Shown one piece after another: positions 46,611-54,082 of a stretch of 54,082 nt of DNA. This DNA comes from an uncultured SAR86 cluster bacterium (GTDB lineage: Bacteria > Pseudomonadota > Gammaproteobacteria > Magnimaribacterales > D2472): NCBI GenBank assembly GCA_902511575.1, contig CABXFU010000010.1:1-54082 (forward strand), read 5' to 3'. Both the position numbers and the translations under genes were made by a program. The notes below the pieces were generated by a model. That model searched no databases. It had not been told where the DNA came from and saw only the letters and a program-made list of their open reading frames with translations. Position 1 is the first letter of the stretch. Every line of letters starts with the position of its first letter.

Positions 46611-48157
46611 ATTGGAGATATTTTTATATTGGTTCGGTTGTTGCTTTGTCATATATTTTGTTTTTGTCGTGGAATTCGGAAAAAGAAATTAAGCAGGAGT
46701 TTGCTGAGGCCTCTGCAATTGAACAGAGCCAAGCCGAAGAGTCATTGCCCGCAGGTGAAACGGTTGGCTTGGTAGAAATACAAAACAGTAAACTGACTTT
46801 AAAAATTAGCCCAACCACCGGGAAAGTATGGCAAGCCAGATTAAAGGAACACACCTATCTTAACAATGAAAATTCTTTGGGTGTAAGGTTGTTTGGGTTT
46901 GATCGGGCGAACGGTTTTAAGTTTTATTTAAACAGTGGTTTTGTTGCTCAAGGCAAAACATTTGAAGTTGTTGAAATATTGCCTTCGTCTTTAAGGTTGC
47001 TTTCTGTAGATGGGATGGTTTCGAAAGAGTTCACTTTAAAATCAGATGATTATGAGCTTTTAATAGAGGACAAGTGGGTTGGACAACTTCCATTGGATGT
47101 TCCGGCTCCATATGTGGCAATGTATAGAACCGATCAAAGGCCTTTAGATGCTCGTGATAATTTTTTTGAAAACAGCTCTTACACTGGTGTTGCTTTCAAC
47201 ACGCCTGACGAACCCTATGCAAACACAAGATTAAGAAGTGTTGATGAACGAATTGAGTATTTCCAGAGAGGTGGTTGGGTTGCATTTATACAAAAATATT
47301 TTATGGCTGCTGTTCTTACGCCTTCGGACAGGGTTCAAGCGTTGGTTGCTTTACCTCCATCGGATGAGTCGGATACATATGTTATGGGCGCAATTTCTAG
47401 GGAAGTCAAGGCTAGTGAAGTTACCTCTGGTGTTAATCACAGAGTATTTCTTGGTCCCAAGGTTAGATCAGATTTAATAAGCAGGGCTCCCGACTTAGAG
47501 CTAACAATTGATATGGGTTGGTTTTGGTTTTTATCTCAACCCTTGATGATGTTGCTTAGTTTGATAAATAATCTGGCTAATAATTGGGGTGTTTCTATTA
47601 TCTTGCTTACGGTTTTAATTAAACTGTTGTTGTGGCCGCTATCTGCAAAAGGTTTTTCTAGTATGGCAAAAATGAGAACAGCGGGCCCAAAACTAAAGGA
47701 AATTCAAGAAAGGTATAAGGACGACAGAGCAAAACTTGGAACCGAGATGATGGCCTTGTATAAAAAAGAGGGTATAAATCCAGCTGGTGGGTGTTTTCCG
47801 CTTTTGCTTCAAATGCCGGTGTTTGTTGCGTTCTTTTTTTGCTTAAGAGAAAGTGTTGAGCTCAGACATGAATCATTCTTTTTTTGGATACAAGATCTGT
47901 CTGCGCCCGATCCATTTTTTATACTTCCCGTTGTTTTTGCGGCGCTCATGTATTTAACACAACAACTAAACCCACAGCCCCCAGGCATGGATCCAACACA
48001 GGCTCAAATTATGAAATTTATGCCGGTTGGTATAGCTGTGATTTTTGTGATTATGCCAGCAGGTCTTGTGCTTTACTCTGTAGCAAATAGCGCTATCTCT
48101 CTTGTTCAACAAAAGGCAATGTATAAGAAATATGGCGCTCCAAGCGCACCCGCATAG
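46607..48157 (+). CDS. yidC: Membrane protein insertase YidC
   Basis: Inserts and folds inner-membrane proteins. The 516 residues have an N-terminal signal anchor (about 5-20), a large periplasmic beta domain (about 50-300) and a C-terminal group of five membrane helices. Conserved segments are NNWGVSIILLTVLIKLLLWPLS with the hydrophilic-groove arginine region just after it, KEGINPAGGCFPLLLQMPVF, and LNPQPPGMDPTQAQIMKFMP. The DNA is strongly G/T-rich on the coding strand. Confidence 0.96.
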   Translation: MNWRYFYIGSVVALSYILFLSWNSEKEIKQEFAEASAIEQSQAEESLPAGETVGLVEIQNSKLTLKISPTTGKVWQARLKEHTYLNNENSLGVRLFGFDRANGFKFYLNSGFVAQGKTFEVVEILPSSLRLLSVDGMVSKEFTLKSDDYELLIEDKWVGQLPLDVPAPYVAMYRTDQRPLDARDNFFENSSYTGVAFNTPDEPYANTRLRSVDERIEYFQRGGWVAFIQKYFMAAVLTPSDRVQALVALPPSDESDTYVMGAISREVKASEVTSGVNHRVFLGPKVRSDLISRAPDLELTIDMGWFWFLSQPLMMLLSLINNLANNWGVSIILLTVLIKLLLWPLSAKGFSSMAKMRTAGPKLKEIQERYKDDRAKLGTEMMALYKKEGINPAGGCFPLLLQMPVFVAFFFCLRESVELRHESFFFWIQDLSAPDPFFILPVVFAALMYLTQQLNPQPPGMDPTQAQIMKFMPVGIAVIFVIMPAGLVLYSVANSAISLVQQKAMYKKYGAPSAPA

Positions 48158-48159
48158 TT

Positions 48160-49467
48160 TTGATTTTTGCGCTTGCAACCCCTGTAGCCCAGTCTGCTAT
48201 AGGCGTGTTTAGAATCTCAGGAGCTGGTTGTTGCGAAATATTTAACAAAGCTCTCAACAAGCCCGTTTCCGATTATCGAAAAGTGTTTCTTAGAGATGTT
48301 GTTTGGGATGGAGCTCTTATAGATAGGTGCTCGGTTGTTTTTTATTCAGCCCCAAGCAGTTACACCGGCGAGGATTCTGTTGAGGTTTTTTGTCATGGCG
48401 GGCTTTCTGTAATTAAATCATTAACAGGTGTTTTTCTTCATCTTGGTTTTAGGGAGGCTGACCCTGGTGAGTTTTCGAGAATTGCTTTTGAGAACGGAAA
48501 GCTTTCTTTAAACGAGGCTGAAGCGGTGGGGGACCTTATTCATTCCGAGGACGAAAGCCGGGGGTTGTTATCCTCAGAAGCGGTTGCCGGAAAGTTGAGC
48601 AATATGATAAAAGCTCTAGGCGATGAGGTTGATGCGTTAAGGGTTTTTATAGAAGGAAGTATAGATTTTTCTGATGAGGATTATGATTTTATTTCTGAAG
48701 GATCGGTAGATGAAAGGTTGTTTGAGGTTAGGTCTTCGCTGGTAAACCTTATTGACTCCTCTTTGGTGTCAACCAAAAAGCTTACGAAAAACAGGGTCTT
48801 GTTTTTTGGCCCCCCCAATACTGGCAAATCTTCTTTGTTTAATAGAATGCTTGGGTTTGAAAGAGCTCTTGTTTCTAATATTCCTGGGACTACTAGGGAC
48901 CTAATAGATTCAGAGATTTTTTATAACAGCATAAATATGGAGTTAGTTGATTCTGCGGGTGTTAGAGAAACTGATGATTTGATTGAAACAAAGGGTGTTG
49001 CTCTCTCTGGTAACGAGGTTCTTGATTCAGCTTTGGTTTTGGTTGTTTTGGATCACCATACTGAGAGCCTGGCTGAGGATTTCGCATCAATTTTAAACAA
49101 AAAAAACCATTTGTTTGTTTTTAACAAATCAGATGAGGGCTCTCCAAAGCAAGTATATGATTGTGTTGTGTCTGCTAAATCGGGCGAGGGTATTCAGAAA
49201 TTAAAAAAAATGATTTTTGACTCTATTCAAAACACTTATAAAGGCTCTAAAAAGACTTTTATTGTAAGAGAGCGGCACCTTGTTTTGTTTAGGTCGGCTT
49301 TATCAAGCCTTGATGCTTGCATAGATAAGATTTCAAAAGAGAGTGATGTTGATGTTGCTGCTGAAGATTTAAGAATGGTGAGAGCGACTTTTGATGAGTT
49401 CTTGGGTGTTAAATATCCAGATGAGTTGTTGGGTGATATTTTTAGTGATTTCTGCATAGGTAAGTAG
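48160..49467 (+). CDS. mnmE: tRNA modification GTPase MnmE
   Basis: With MnmG it forms the cmnm5 group on U34 of several tRNAs. The 435 residues have the N-terminal folate-binding domain (ALATPVAQSAIGVFRISG), a helical region, the G domain with G1 GPPNTGKSS (217-225), G2 GTTRD, G3 DSAGVRETDD and G4 NKSD, and the C-terminal catalytic CIGK. The start is TTG at 48160, two bases after the yidC stop, and the first residues usually seen before ALATP are shortened. Confidence 0.95.
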   Translation: MIFALATPVAQSAIGVFRISGAGCCEIFNKALNKPVSDYRKVFLRDVVWDGALIDRCSVVFYSAPSSYTGEDSVEVFCHGGLSVIKSLTGVFLHLGFREADPGEFSRIAFENGKLSLNEAEAVGDLIHSEDESRGLLSSEAVAGKLSNMIKALGDEVDALRVFIEGSIDFSDEDYDFISEGSVDERLFEVRSSLVNLIDSSLVSTKKLTKNRVLFFGPPNTGKSSLFNRMLGFERALVSNIPGTTRDLIDSEIFYNSINMELVDSAGVRETDDLIETKGVALSGNEVLDSALVLVVLDHHTESLAEDFASILNKKNHLFVFNKSDEGSPKQVYDCVVSAKSGEGIQKLKKMIFDSIQNTYKGSKKTFIVRERHLVLFRSALSSLDACIDKISKESDVDVAAEDLRMVRATFDEFLGVKYPDELLGDIFSDFCIGK

Positions 49468-49675
49468 ATAAAATGTGGAAAATTTGTGCTTAATTTTTTT
49501 GTTTTTTTTATCCACAAGTTATTTAATAAATGGGTACAGTTTATGAGTTTAGGTTTACATAATTTATCAATGCTTGAATTACTTATGGGGAAGGGGCGGA
49601 TCGACTTTATCAACAAAAAAAACTCTCTTAATAATAACAACAATAATATATTGTTGTTATAACATTCTTATATAT
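49468..49675. other. Candidate replication origin (DnaA-box cluster) between mnmE and mnmG
   Basis: This 208-base spacer contains a perfect DnaA box TTATCCACA (49508-49516), two one-mismatch boxes (TGTGGAAAA at 49474-49482, minus orientation; TTATCAACA at 49607-49615) and a looser TTATCAATG (49564-49572). An A/T-only-rich stretch with a 12-bp inverted repeat follows, suited to unwinding. E. coli oriC is also next to mnmG. Function is inferred; the dnaA-rpmH spacer is the competing location. Confidence 0.55.
49634..49660. repeat. Perfect 12-bp inverted repeat before mnmG
   Basis: ATAACAACAATA (49634-49645) and TATTGTTGTTAT (49649-49660) are perfectly complementary around ATA. It lies 15 bases before the mnmG ATG, in the A/T-rich end of the putative origin. 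It could act in origin unwinding, as a protein-binding site, or as a hairpin in the mnmG leader. There is no downstream T-run on the plus strand. Confidence 0.8.
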
Positions 49676-51493
49676 ATGTTTGATGTAATAGTAATTGGTG
49701 GGGGTCATGCTGGTGTTGAGGCTGCACACGCGGTTTATAGGCAGGGCCTTAACTGCTGCCTGGTTACTTTTAAAACTGAAACTATAGGTCAAATGTCTTG
49801 CAATCCAGCCATTGGTGGTCTTGGAAAATCTCACCTTGTTAGAGAAGTTGATGCCTTGGGTGGAATTATGGCTCAAGCCACAGACCTTTCAGGCATTCAA
49901 TCAAGAACTCTAAATACTAGAAAAGGCTTTGCGGTTCAGGCTCTTAGAGTTCAGTGCGATAGAGATAAATATAAACAAGCAATACAGGAACTTCTGCTTG
50001 AAACAAACATCACCATCAAAGAGGGCGAGGTGGTAGATATTATGCTTGAGCAGAACACCATTCTTGGAGTTGAATTAAGATCTGGCGAAAAAATCAAATC
50101 CTCTAAGACTATTTTGACCACAGGAACATTTTTAAACGGAGTAATGTATAAAGGCGATGAAAAGATTTCAGGAGGCCGTGTTGGAGATAGCACATCAATA
50201 CCTTTATCAGAAAAACTTTATGATTTAAAACTACCCATGGGAAGGCTTAAAACAGGAACACCGGCGCGAATAAAACTCTCCAGCATCAATCTAAACCTTA
50301 TGGAAGAACAACCGGGTGACAAAAATCCACCTTCTATGTCTGTTCTCCAGCCACCCCAAGCAACGCTTCCGCAGATCTCCTGTTATATAACAAGGACCAA
50401 CAAACAAACCCACAAAATTATCTCAGACAATACCCACCTATCTGCAATGTACTCCGGAAAAATTTCTGGAATAGGGCCAAGATACTGCCCATCTATAGAG
50501 GATAAAATTAACAAGTTTGGCGAAAAGGACAGCCATCAAATTTTTATAGAACCCGAGGGCTTAGACAAGGATCTTGTTTATCCAAACGGCATTTCCACAA
50601 GCCTGCCCACTTCAGCGCAAAAAGAATTTGTAGAGTCTATTCAAGGGATGGAAAACTGCATAATAGAAGAATTTGGTTACGCCGTAGAATATGACTTTAT
50701 TGACCCCAGGTCATTAAAACCAACACTGGAAACAAAATTCATTAAAAACCTGTATCTTGCGGGTCAAATAAACGGCACAACGGGATACGAGGAAGCGGCA
50801 GCCCAAGGTCTTGTTGCCGGCATTAATGCTGCTCAAAACATTCTTAATAAACCCGATGTAGTATTTAATAGAAGCGAGGCATATATAGGTGTTTTGATAG
50901 ATGACTTAACGCTTCATGGCGTAACAGAACCATACAGAATGTTTACAAGCAGAGCAGAGTTCCGTCTCATGCTTTCACAAGATACCGCATGCCAGAGGCT
51001 TACAAAAAAGGGCCATTCACTTGGTCTGATTGCAGAAAAAACATTTGGCGCTTACCTAGAAAAAGAAAACACATACCAGGATTTTTTAAAACAAACAAAA
51101 AAAATAAAAACAAAACACAACAACAAACCGACAACCGGAGAAGATTTGCTCAAAAGAACCGACCTCACCCCTAGCGAAGTTAAACTAATTCTAAAAATAC
51201 CCAAAGATAATGAAGGGTTTTTTAAAAGAGCAGCAAACGAAATTAAATACAGCGGCTATATTGCAAAACAAAAAAGAGAAGTCGAAAGCTCAAGAAAAAA
51301 CGAAAAAGCCTTGATACCAAGCGACACCAACTACTCCAGTATCAAAGGTCTCTCAAACGAAGTTGTTGAAAGGCTAATTAAACACAAACCATCAACTTTG
51401 GGCCAAGCAAGCAGGCTTGAAGGCGTAACACCTGCAGCAATAAATTTAATTGCCATCACCATTAAAAAGAAACAATTGCTCGAGAAGGCATAA
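49676..51493 (+). CDS. mnmG: tRNA uridine-5-carboxymethylaminomethyl synthase subunit MnmG (GidA)
   Basis: FAD-dependent partner of MnmE. From the ATG at 49676 it has 605 residues. The FAD-binding [10 protein letters not shown] starts at residue 8, [25 protein letters not shown] follows, then [33 protein letters not shown] and [15 protein letters not shown]. The frame extends upstream to 49574 through the putative origin, but that part is not family-like. No Shine-Dalgarno sequence is obvious. Coding-strand composition changes along the gene from G-rich to C- and A-rich. Confidence 0.96.
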   Translation: MFDVIVIGGGHAGVEAAHAVYRQGLNCCLVTFKTETIGQMSCNPAIGGLGKSHLVREVDALGGIMAQATDLSGIQSRTLNTRKGFAVQALRVQCDRDKYKQAIQELLLETNITIKEGEVVDIMLEQNTILGVELRSGEKIKSSKTILTTGTFLNGVMYKGDEKISGGRVGDSTSIPLSEKLYDLKLPMGRLKTGTPARIKLSSINLNLMEEQPGDKNPPSMSVLQPPQATLPQISCYITRTNKQTHKIISDNTHLSAMYSGKISGIGPRYCPSIEDKINKFGEKDSHQIFIEPEGLDKDLVYPNGISTSLPTSAQKEFVESIQGMENCIIEEFGYAVEYDFIDPRSLKPTLETKFIKNLYLAGQINGTTGYEEAAAQGLVAGINAAQNILNKPDVVFNRSEAYIGVLIDDLTLHGVTEPYRMFTSRAEFRLMLSQDTACQRLTKKGHSLGLIAEKTFGAYLEKENTYQDFLKQTKKIKTKHNNKPTTGEDLLKRTDLTPSEVKLILKIPKDNEGFFKRAANEIKYSGYIAKQKREVESSRKNEKALIPSDTNYSSIKGLSNEVVERLIKHKPSTLGQASRLEGVTPAAINLIAITIKKKQLLEKA

Positions 51494-52082
51494 GCAAATC
51501 ATAAACCAAAACAAAACAAACGAACTCACCAAAACTTTTGTAGAAGAGATTTTAAAGTTCAACAAAGCCCACAACATAGTTGGACGCTTAACAGAATCGG
51601 AAATAAACCTTTTAGATGTTCTCGATTGTAAGTCAATTCTTCCACACACAAAAACTTCAAAAAAAGTATTAGATATTGGGAGCGGCGCAGGACTACCAGG
51701 TTTAATAATAGCCATACACCAACCCCAAACCGAAGTAACCATGTCTGAAAAAAACAAAAAGAAGGCTTATTTTATTAAAAAGACAATTCGAACCCTACAA
51801 CTTACCAATGCAAAAATCCTCGACGAGGCCATAACACCAAAACTAATTACGGAAAATAAGTTTGATATTATTACAGCCAGAGCCTTAGCATCTGCGTTAA
51901 ATATAATTAAGATGTCAAAACACCTTTTATCTAAGGATGGAAAATTCCTTTTCATGAAGGGAGCAATAGAAAAAATAAATGAAGAGGTTGCTCAGCTTAA
52001 AAATAATACATACTCTTATACTGTCCACAAAACAGAAAACACAGAAACAAACAGACACATTTTAGAAATAACACAAAAATGA
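51450..52082 (+). CDS. rsmG: 16S rRNA (guanine-527 N7)-methyltransferase RsmG (GidB)
   Basis: SAM-dependent methyltransferase acting on the 530 loop of 16S rRNA. Conserved parts are [10 protein letters not shown] (family WN..yNLT region), the SAM site [16 protein letters not shown], and [19 protein letters not shown] with the conserved arginine. The only ordinary start in frame before the conserved core is TTG at 51450, which overlaps mnmG by 44 bases. A less usual codon after the mnmG stop (for example ATC or ATA near 51500) may be used instead, so the N-terminus is uncertain. Confidence 0.9.
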   Translation: MPSPLKRNNCSRRHKQIINQNKTNELTKTFVEEILKFNKAHNIVGRLTESEINLLDVLDCKSILPHTKTSKKVLDIGSGAGLPGLIIAIHQPQTEVTMSEKNKKKAYFIKKTIRTLQLTNAKILDEAITPKLITENKFDIITARALASALNIIKMSKHLLSKDGKFLFMKGAIEKINEEVAQLKNNTYSYTVHKTENTETNRHILEITQK

Positions 52083-52834
52083 AACACATTATTGCTATAG
52101 CCAACCAAAAAGGCGGTGTTGGAAAAACAACAACAGCAGTGAACTTGGCCGCAGCGCTTGCCGCGACAAAAAGAAAGGCCTTATTAATAGATCTAGACCC
52201 ACAAGGTAATGCCAGCACAGCAGCAGGAGCCCCCAAAAATGAAAAAACTTTATTTCAAATCTATTCCCAAGACCTAGATATCAAAGAACACATAATCAAA
52301 TCTCCTAGCGGATATGATGTTGTGCCAGGAGGGGAAAACCTTATAGCTCTCGAGGTTCATATAAGAAACGAAGGAAAGCAGGGGGAACTAAAAAAACAAC
52401 TGGCACCCCTAGACTATGAATTCGTCATCATAGACACACCCCCATCACTCAACCAACTAACGCTGGAGTCTCTGTTTGCTGCCACCGCAACACTTATACC
52501 TCTTCAATGTGAATATTATTCTTTAGAGGGAATCTCATCACTCATCAATACTATAAACACACTTAAAAACAAAAACCTTACAAACAATAGGGTATTTGGG
52601 ATTATTAGAACCATGGTAGATATGCGTAACAACCTAGCCAAAGAAGTATCAGAAGAGTTGGAAAAACATTTTCCAGCCTTGGTTTTTAACACCCTTATAC
52701 CAAGAAATGTTAAATTGGCTGAAGCGCCAAGCCATGGAACTTCGGCAATACAATATATGCCATCCTCATTTGGTGCTAAGGCTTATTTAGCTCTCGCGGG
52801 CGAACTTATCAGGAGAATAGAAGGTGGCAGATAA
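52079..52834 (+). CDS. parA: Chromosome-partitioning ATPase ParA
   Basis: Walker-type ATPase that moves ParB-parS complexes. The 251 residues have the deviant Walker A KGGVGKTTT (residues 11-19), switch I DLDPQGNAST, switch II VIIDTPPS and the C-terminal basic ending. There is no N-terminal helix-turn-helix, so it is a chromosomal (Soj-like) ParA. The gene overlaps rsmG by 4 bases and parB by 11. Confidence 0.96.
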   Translation: MKHIIAIANQKGGVGKTTTAVNLAAALAATKRKALLIDLDPQGNASTAAGAPKNEKTLFQIYSQDLDIKEHIIKSPSGYDVVPGGENLIALEVHIRNEGKQGELKKQLAPLDYEFVIIDTPPSLNQLTLESLFAATATLIPLQCEYYSLEGISSLINTINTLKNKNLTNNRVFGIIRTMVDMRNNLAKEVSEELEKHFPALVFNTLIPRNVKLAEAPSHGTSAIQYMPSSFGAKAYLALAGELIRRIEGGR

Positions 52835-53666
52835 AATATTAAACACAGGCCTAGACGCCCTTCTTGGCGATGTTACGGCCCCGAACAAACAATCCATTAA
52901 AGAAATATACCTCACTCAAATTAAACCCAACCGTTTTCAACCCAGGCAGTCTTTTGATCAACAGAAAATAACAGAGCTATCTCAATCAATTGCAAAACAC
53001 GGCATTCTCTCACCGATCCTGGTTCGAGAAACTGGCGCAGGTGGGTTTGAGTTAATTGCAGGTGAAAGGCGATTAAGAGCAGCGAAACAGGCGGGGCTTA
53101 AAACCGCTCCATGTATGGTTGATTCGGCCGAAGATCAGCTTTCACTAGAGCTTGCATTGATTGAAAATCTTCAACGCGAAGACCTGAACCCAATTGAAGA
53201 AGCTAGGGGTTATGACAGGCTTAAAAGAGAGTTTTCTTTAACGCAAGATAAAATTGCTGAAGTAACGGGAAAGGCTCGTAGCTCTGTAGCTAACTCAATC
53301 AGGCTGTTAAATCTTCCAGCTTCTATTATTGATCTTTTGTATGCTGGTGAGTTGGAAAAAGGCCACGCTAAAATTCTTGCATCTATGGACCCCAAAGAAG
53401 CAACAGAGCTTGCTCAAAAGATAGTTTCTTTGGGTATGACGGTTAAAGATGCAGCCACCACAACAAAAAAAAGCACAACAAAAAATAAGACAAAAACAAA
53501 AAATAGAGACCTGTTAAATATTGAAGAGGAGCTTTCTGAAAACATAGGACACAAGACACAAATCGATCAACAAACAGCCTCAAAAGGCAAAATATCTATT
53601 TCATACTCTTCAAATGATGAAAGAGAGTCTATTATCAGCAAATTATTAAAATTAAAGAAAAATTAA
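52824..53666 (+). CDS. parB: Chromosome-partitioning protein ParB
   Basis: parS-binding CTPase clamp. The 280 residues have the N-terminal ParB/Srx domain with IKPNRFQPRQSF, HGILSPILVRE and the CTP-binding GERRLRAAK, then the conserved IENLQREDLNPIEEARGYDRL and a helix-turn-helix (TQDKIAEVTGKARSSVANSIRLL). A Lys/Thr-rich low-complexity linker (about residues 213-230) joins the C-terminal dimerisation domain. GTG start. A matching parS-like site is present in recF. Confidence 0.95.
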   Translation: MADKILNTGLDALLGDVTAPNKQSIKEIYLTQIKPNRFQPRQSFDQQKITELSQSIAKHGILSPILVRETGAGGFELIAGERRLRAAKQAGLKTAPCMVDSAEDQLSLELALIENLQREDLNPIEEARGYDRLKREFSLTQDKIAEVTGKARSSVANSIRLLNLPASIIDLLYAGELEKGHAKILASMDPKEATELAQKIVSLGMTVKDAATTTKKSTTKNKTKTKNRDLLNIEEELSENIGHKTQIDQQTASKGKISISYSSNDERESIISKLLKLKKN

Positions 53667-53668
53667 GC

Positions 53669-53697
53669 TTGTCCTGGAGACTATAAATTTTTATAAT
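53669..53697 (+). promoter_or_regulatory. Sigma70-type promoter of the atp operon
   Basis: TTGTCC (53669-53674) and a perfect TATAAT (53692-53697) are separated by exactly 17 bases, directly after the parB stop. Transcription would begin near 53704 and read atpI and atpB. It is the clearest -35/-10 pair I found in the window. Confidence 0.65.
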
Positions 53698-53737
53698 CAG
53701 CCCCGTAAAAAAACTTACTTGAACTAAAATTATTACT

Positions 53738-54031
53738 TTGCAAAACAACCGGTTATCTGCCTTGGGTCTTTTGATCTCATTGGTTTTGTTTCCAATGTTT
53801 TTGCAACCCATTTTTATTGGATATGTGATGGCTTTGGCTGCGGCTATTTATGTTGCGAGCAGGCCAAAAAACGAGGCCTTGAATCTTTACCTTGCTTTCA
53901 TACTTAGATGGTCAGTTTTTATAATTTTTACAATTTTGTCTTTAATGTATGTAACAGAAAACACTCTTCTGGCTGTCTTTCTACTAGTATACTTAAACAC
54001 AACTTTTAACCCCAAACCAATTACTGCTTAA
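53738..54031 (+). CDS. atpI: ATP synthase accessory protein I (AtpI-like)
   Basis: A 97-residue hydrophobic protein with about four membrane helices and short loops (ASRPKNEALN between helices 2 and 3). Position between parB and atpB is the standard place of atpI, which assists c-ring assembly of the F1Fo ATP synthase. Sequence of this family is poorly conserved, so the call depends mainly on place and topology. The start is TTG at 53738 without a clear ribosome-binding site. Confidence 0.75.
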   Translation: MQNNRLSALGLLISLVLFPMFLQPIFIGYVMALAAAIYVASRPKNEALNLYLAFILRWSVFIIFTILSLMYVTENTLLAVFLLVYLNTTFNPKPITA

Positions 54032-54032
54032 C

Positions 54033-54082
54033 ATGGCATCAGCATCAGGCGAACAAACAAGCGCAGAATACATCCAACATCA
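54033..54082 (+). CDS. atpB: ATP synthase Fo subunit a, first codons only
   Basis: Sixteen codons are visible before the window ends: MASASGEQTSAEYIQH, matching the N-terminus of proteobacterial subunit a (E. coli MASENMTPQDYIGHH). It starts just after the atpI stop codon. The ending is outside the window. Confidence 0.75.
   Translation, partial: MASASGEQTSAEYIQH

Noticed and set aside
47884-48178. Overlapping open frames in other frames of yidC
   Set aside because: Low-complexity shadows of the real yidC frame with no family resemblance.
49574-49675. 34-codon upstream extension of mnmG
   Set aside because: It runs through the DnaA-box/A-T-rich region, is unlike MnmG N-termini, and the ATG at 49676 starts exactly at the FAD-binding motif.

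Overview
The window is a gene-dense, clearly A/T-rich stretch of a gammaproteobacterial chromosome around the replication origin. Gene order is close to what I remember of Pseudomonas near its origin: dnaA-dnaN-recF-gyrB; rpmH-rnpA-yidD-yidC-mnmE-mnmG-rsmG-parA-parB-atp; polA-engB-cytochrome c4-dsbA; small lipoprotein-lysA-dapF-DUF484-xerC-HAD; and the cytochrome oxidase block coxB-coxA-cox11-coxIII-DUF2909-SURF1-hypothetical-ctaA-ctaB-sco. Overlapping genes, very short spacers, low G+C and an aerobic cytochrome oxidase suggest a streamlined aquatic, probably marine, gammaproteobacterium such as the SAR86-like groups. That placement is inference, because no rRNA is present. I see no tRNA or rRNA genes, no CRISPR array, no insertion sequence and no prophage. 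No gene-free stretch exceeds about 210 bases.

Layout. 1-5.8 kb: pgk (cut by the left edge) and transketolase on the minus strand, divergent from metK and ahcY (methyl cycle), with a pseudoknot-capable element between the last two. 5.7-10.3 kb: tiny LptM-like lipoprotein, lysA, dapF, DUF484, xerC, HAD phosphatase and ubiK, mostly overlapping. 10.3-16.4 kb: cytochrome c5, dsbA and cytochrome c4 (minus), engB and a Coq4-like gene (plus), polA (minus), dsbB (plus). 16.6-21.5 kb: pckA, gshA, a quinone oxidoreductase-like MDR protein and a tyrosine phosphatase. 21.5-29.7 kb: a complete caa3-type cytochrome c oxidase operon with copper and heme A assembly factors. 29.9-33 kb: purE, tsaC, hemF, aroE and a zinc-ribbon protein (minus). 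33-38.2 kb: def, fmt, trkA, trkH and an LpxL-like acyltransferase (minus). 38.3-40.4 kb: a single-chain glycyl-tRNA synthetase and plsC. 40.4-45.8 kb: gyrB, recF, dnaN, dnaA (minus). 45.96-54.08 kb: rpmH to the first codons of atpB (plus).

Genes cooperate in visible modules: SAM synthesis and SAH removal; DAP/lysine synthesis; periplasmic disulfide formation (DsbA/DsbB) with c-type cytochromes feeding the oxidase; heme synthesis (HemF) with heme O/A conversion (CtaB/CtaA) and Cu delivery (Sco, Cox11) for the same oxidase; and initiation and segregation (DnaA, ParA, ParB, a parS site, DnaA boxes).

The observations most worth following are a parS palindrome inside the end of recF; a cryptic rnpA with no AUG/GUG/UUG start; a 33-residue LptM-like lipoprotein whose start codon sits in a terminator loop; the pseudoknot-like leader of ahcY; a DnaA-box cluster with a perfect 12-bp inverted repeat between mnmE and mnmG; an abrupt reversal of strand composition within co-directional genes; GyrB without the usual Gram-negative insert; an alpha2-type GlyRS at the usual glyQ/glyS site; and a Sco-like oxidase-cluster protein without copper-binding cysteines. 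I found no obviously new defence or mobile system.
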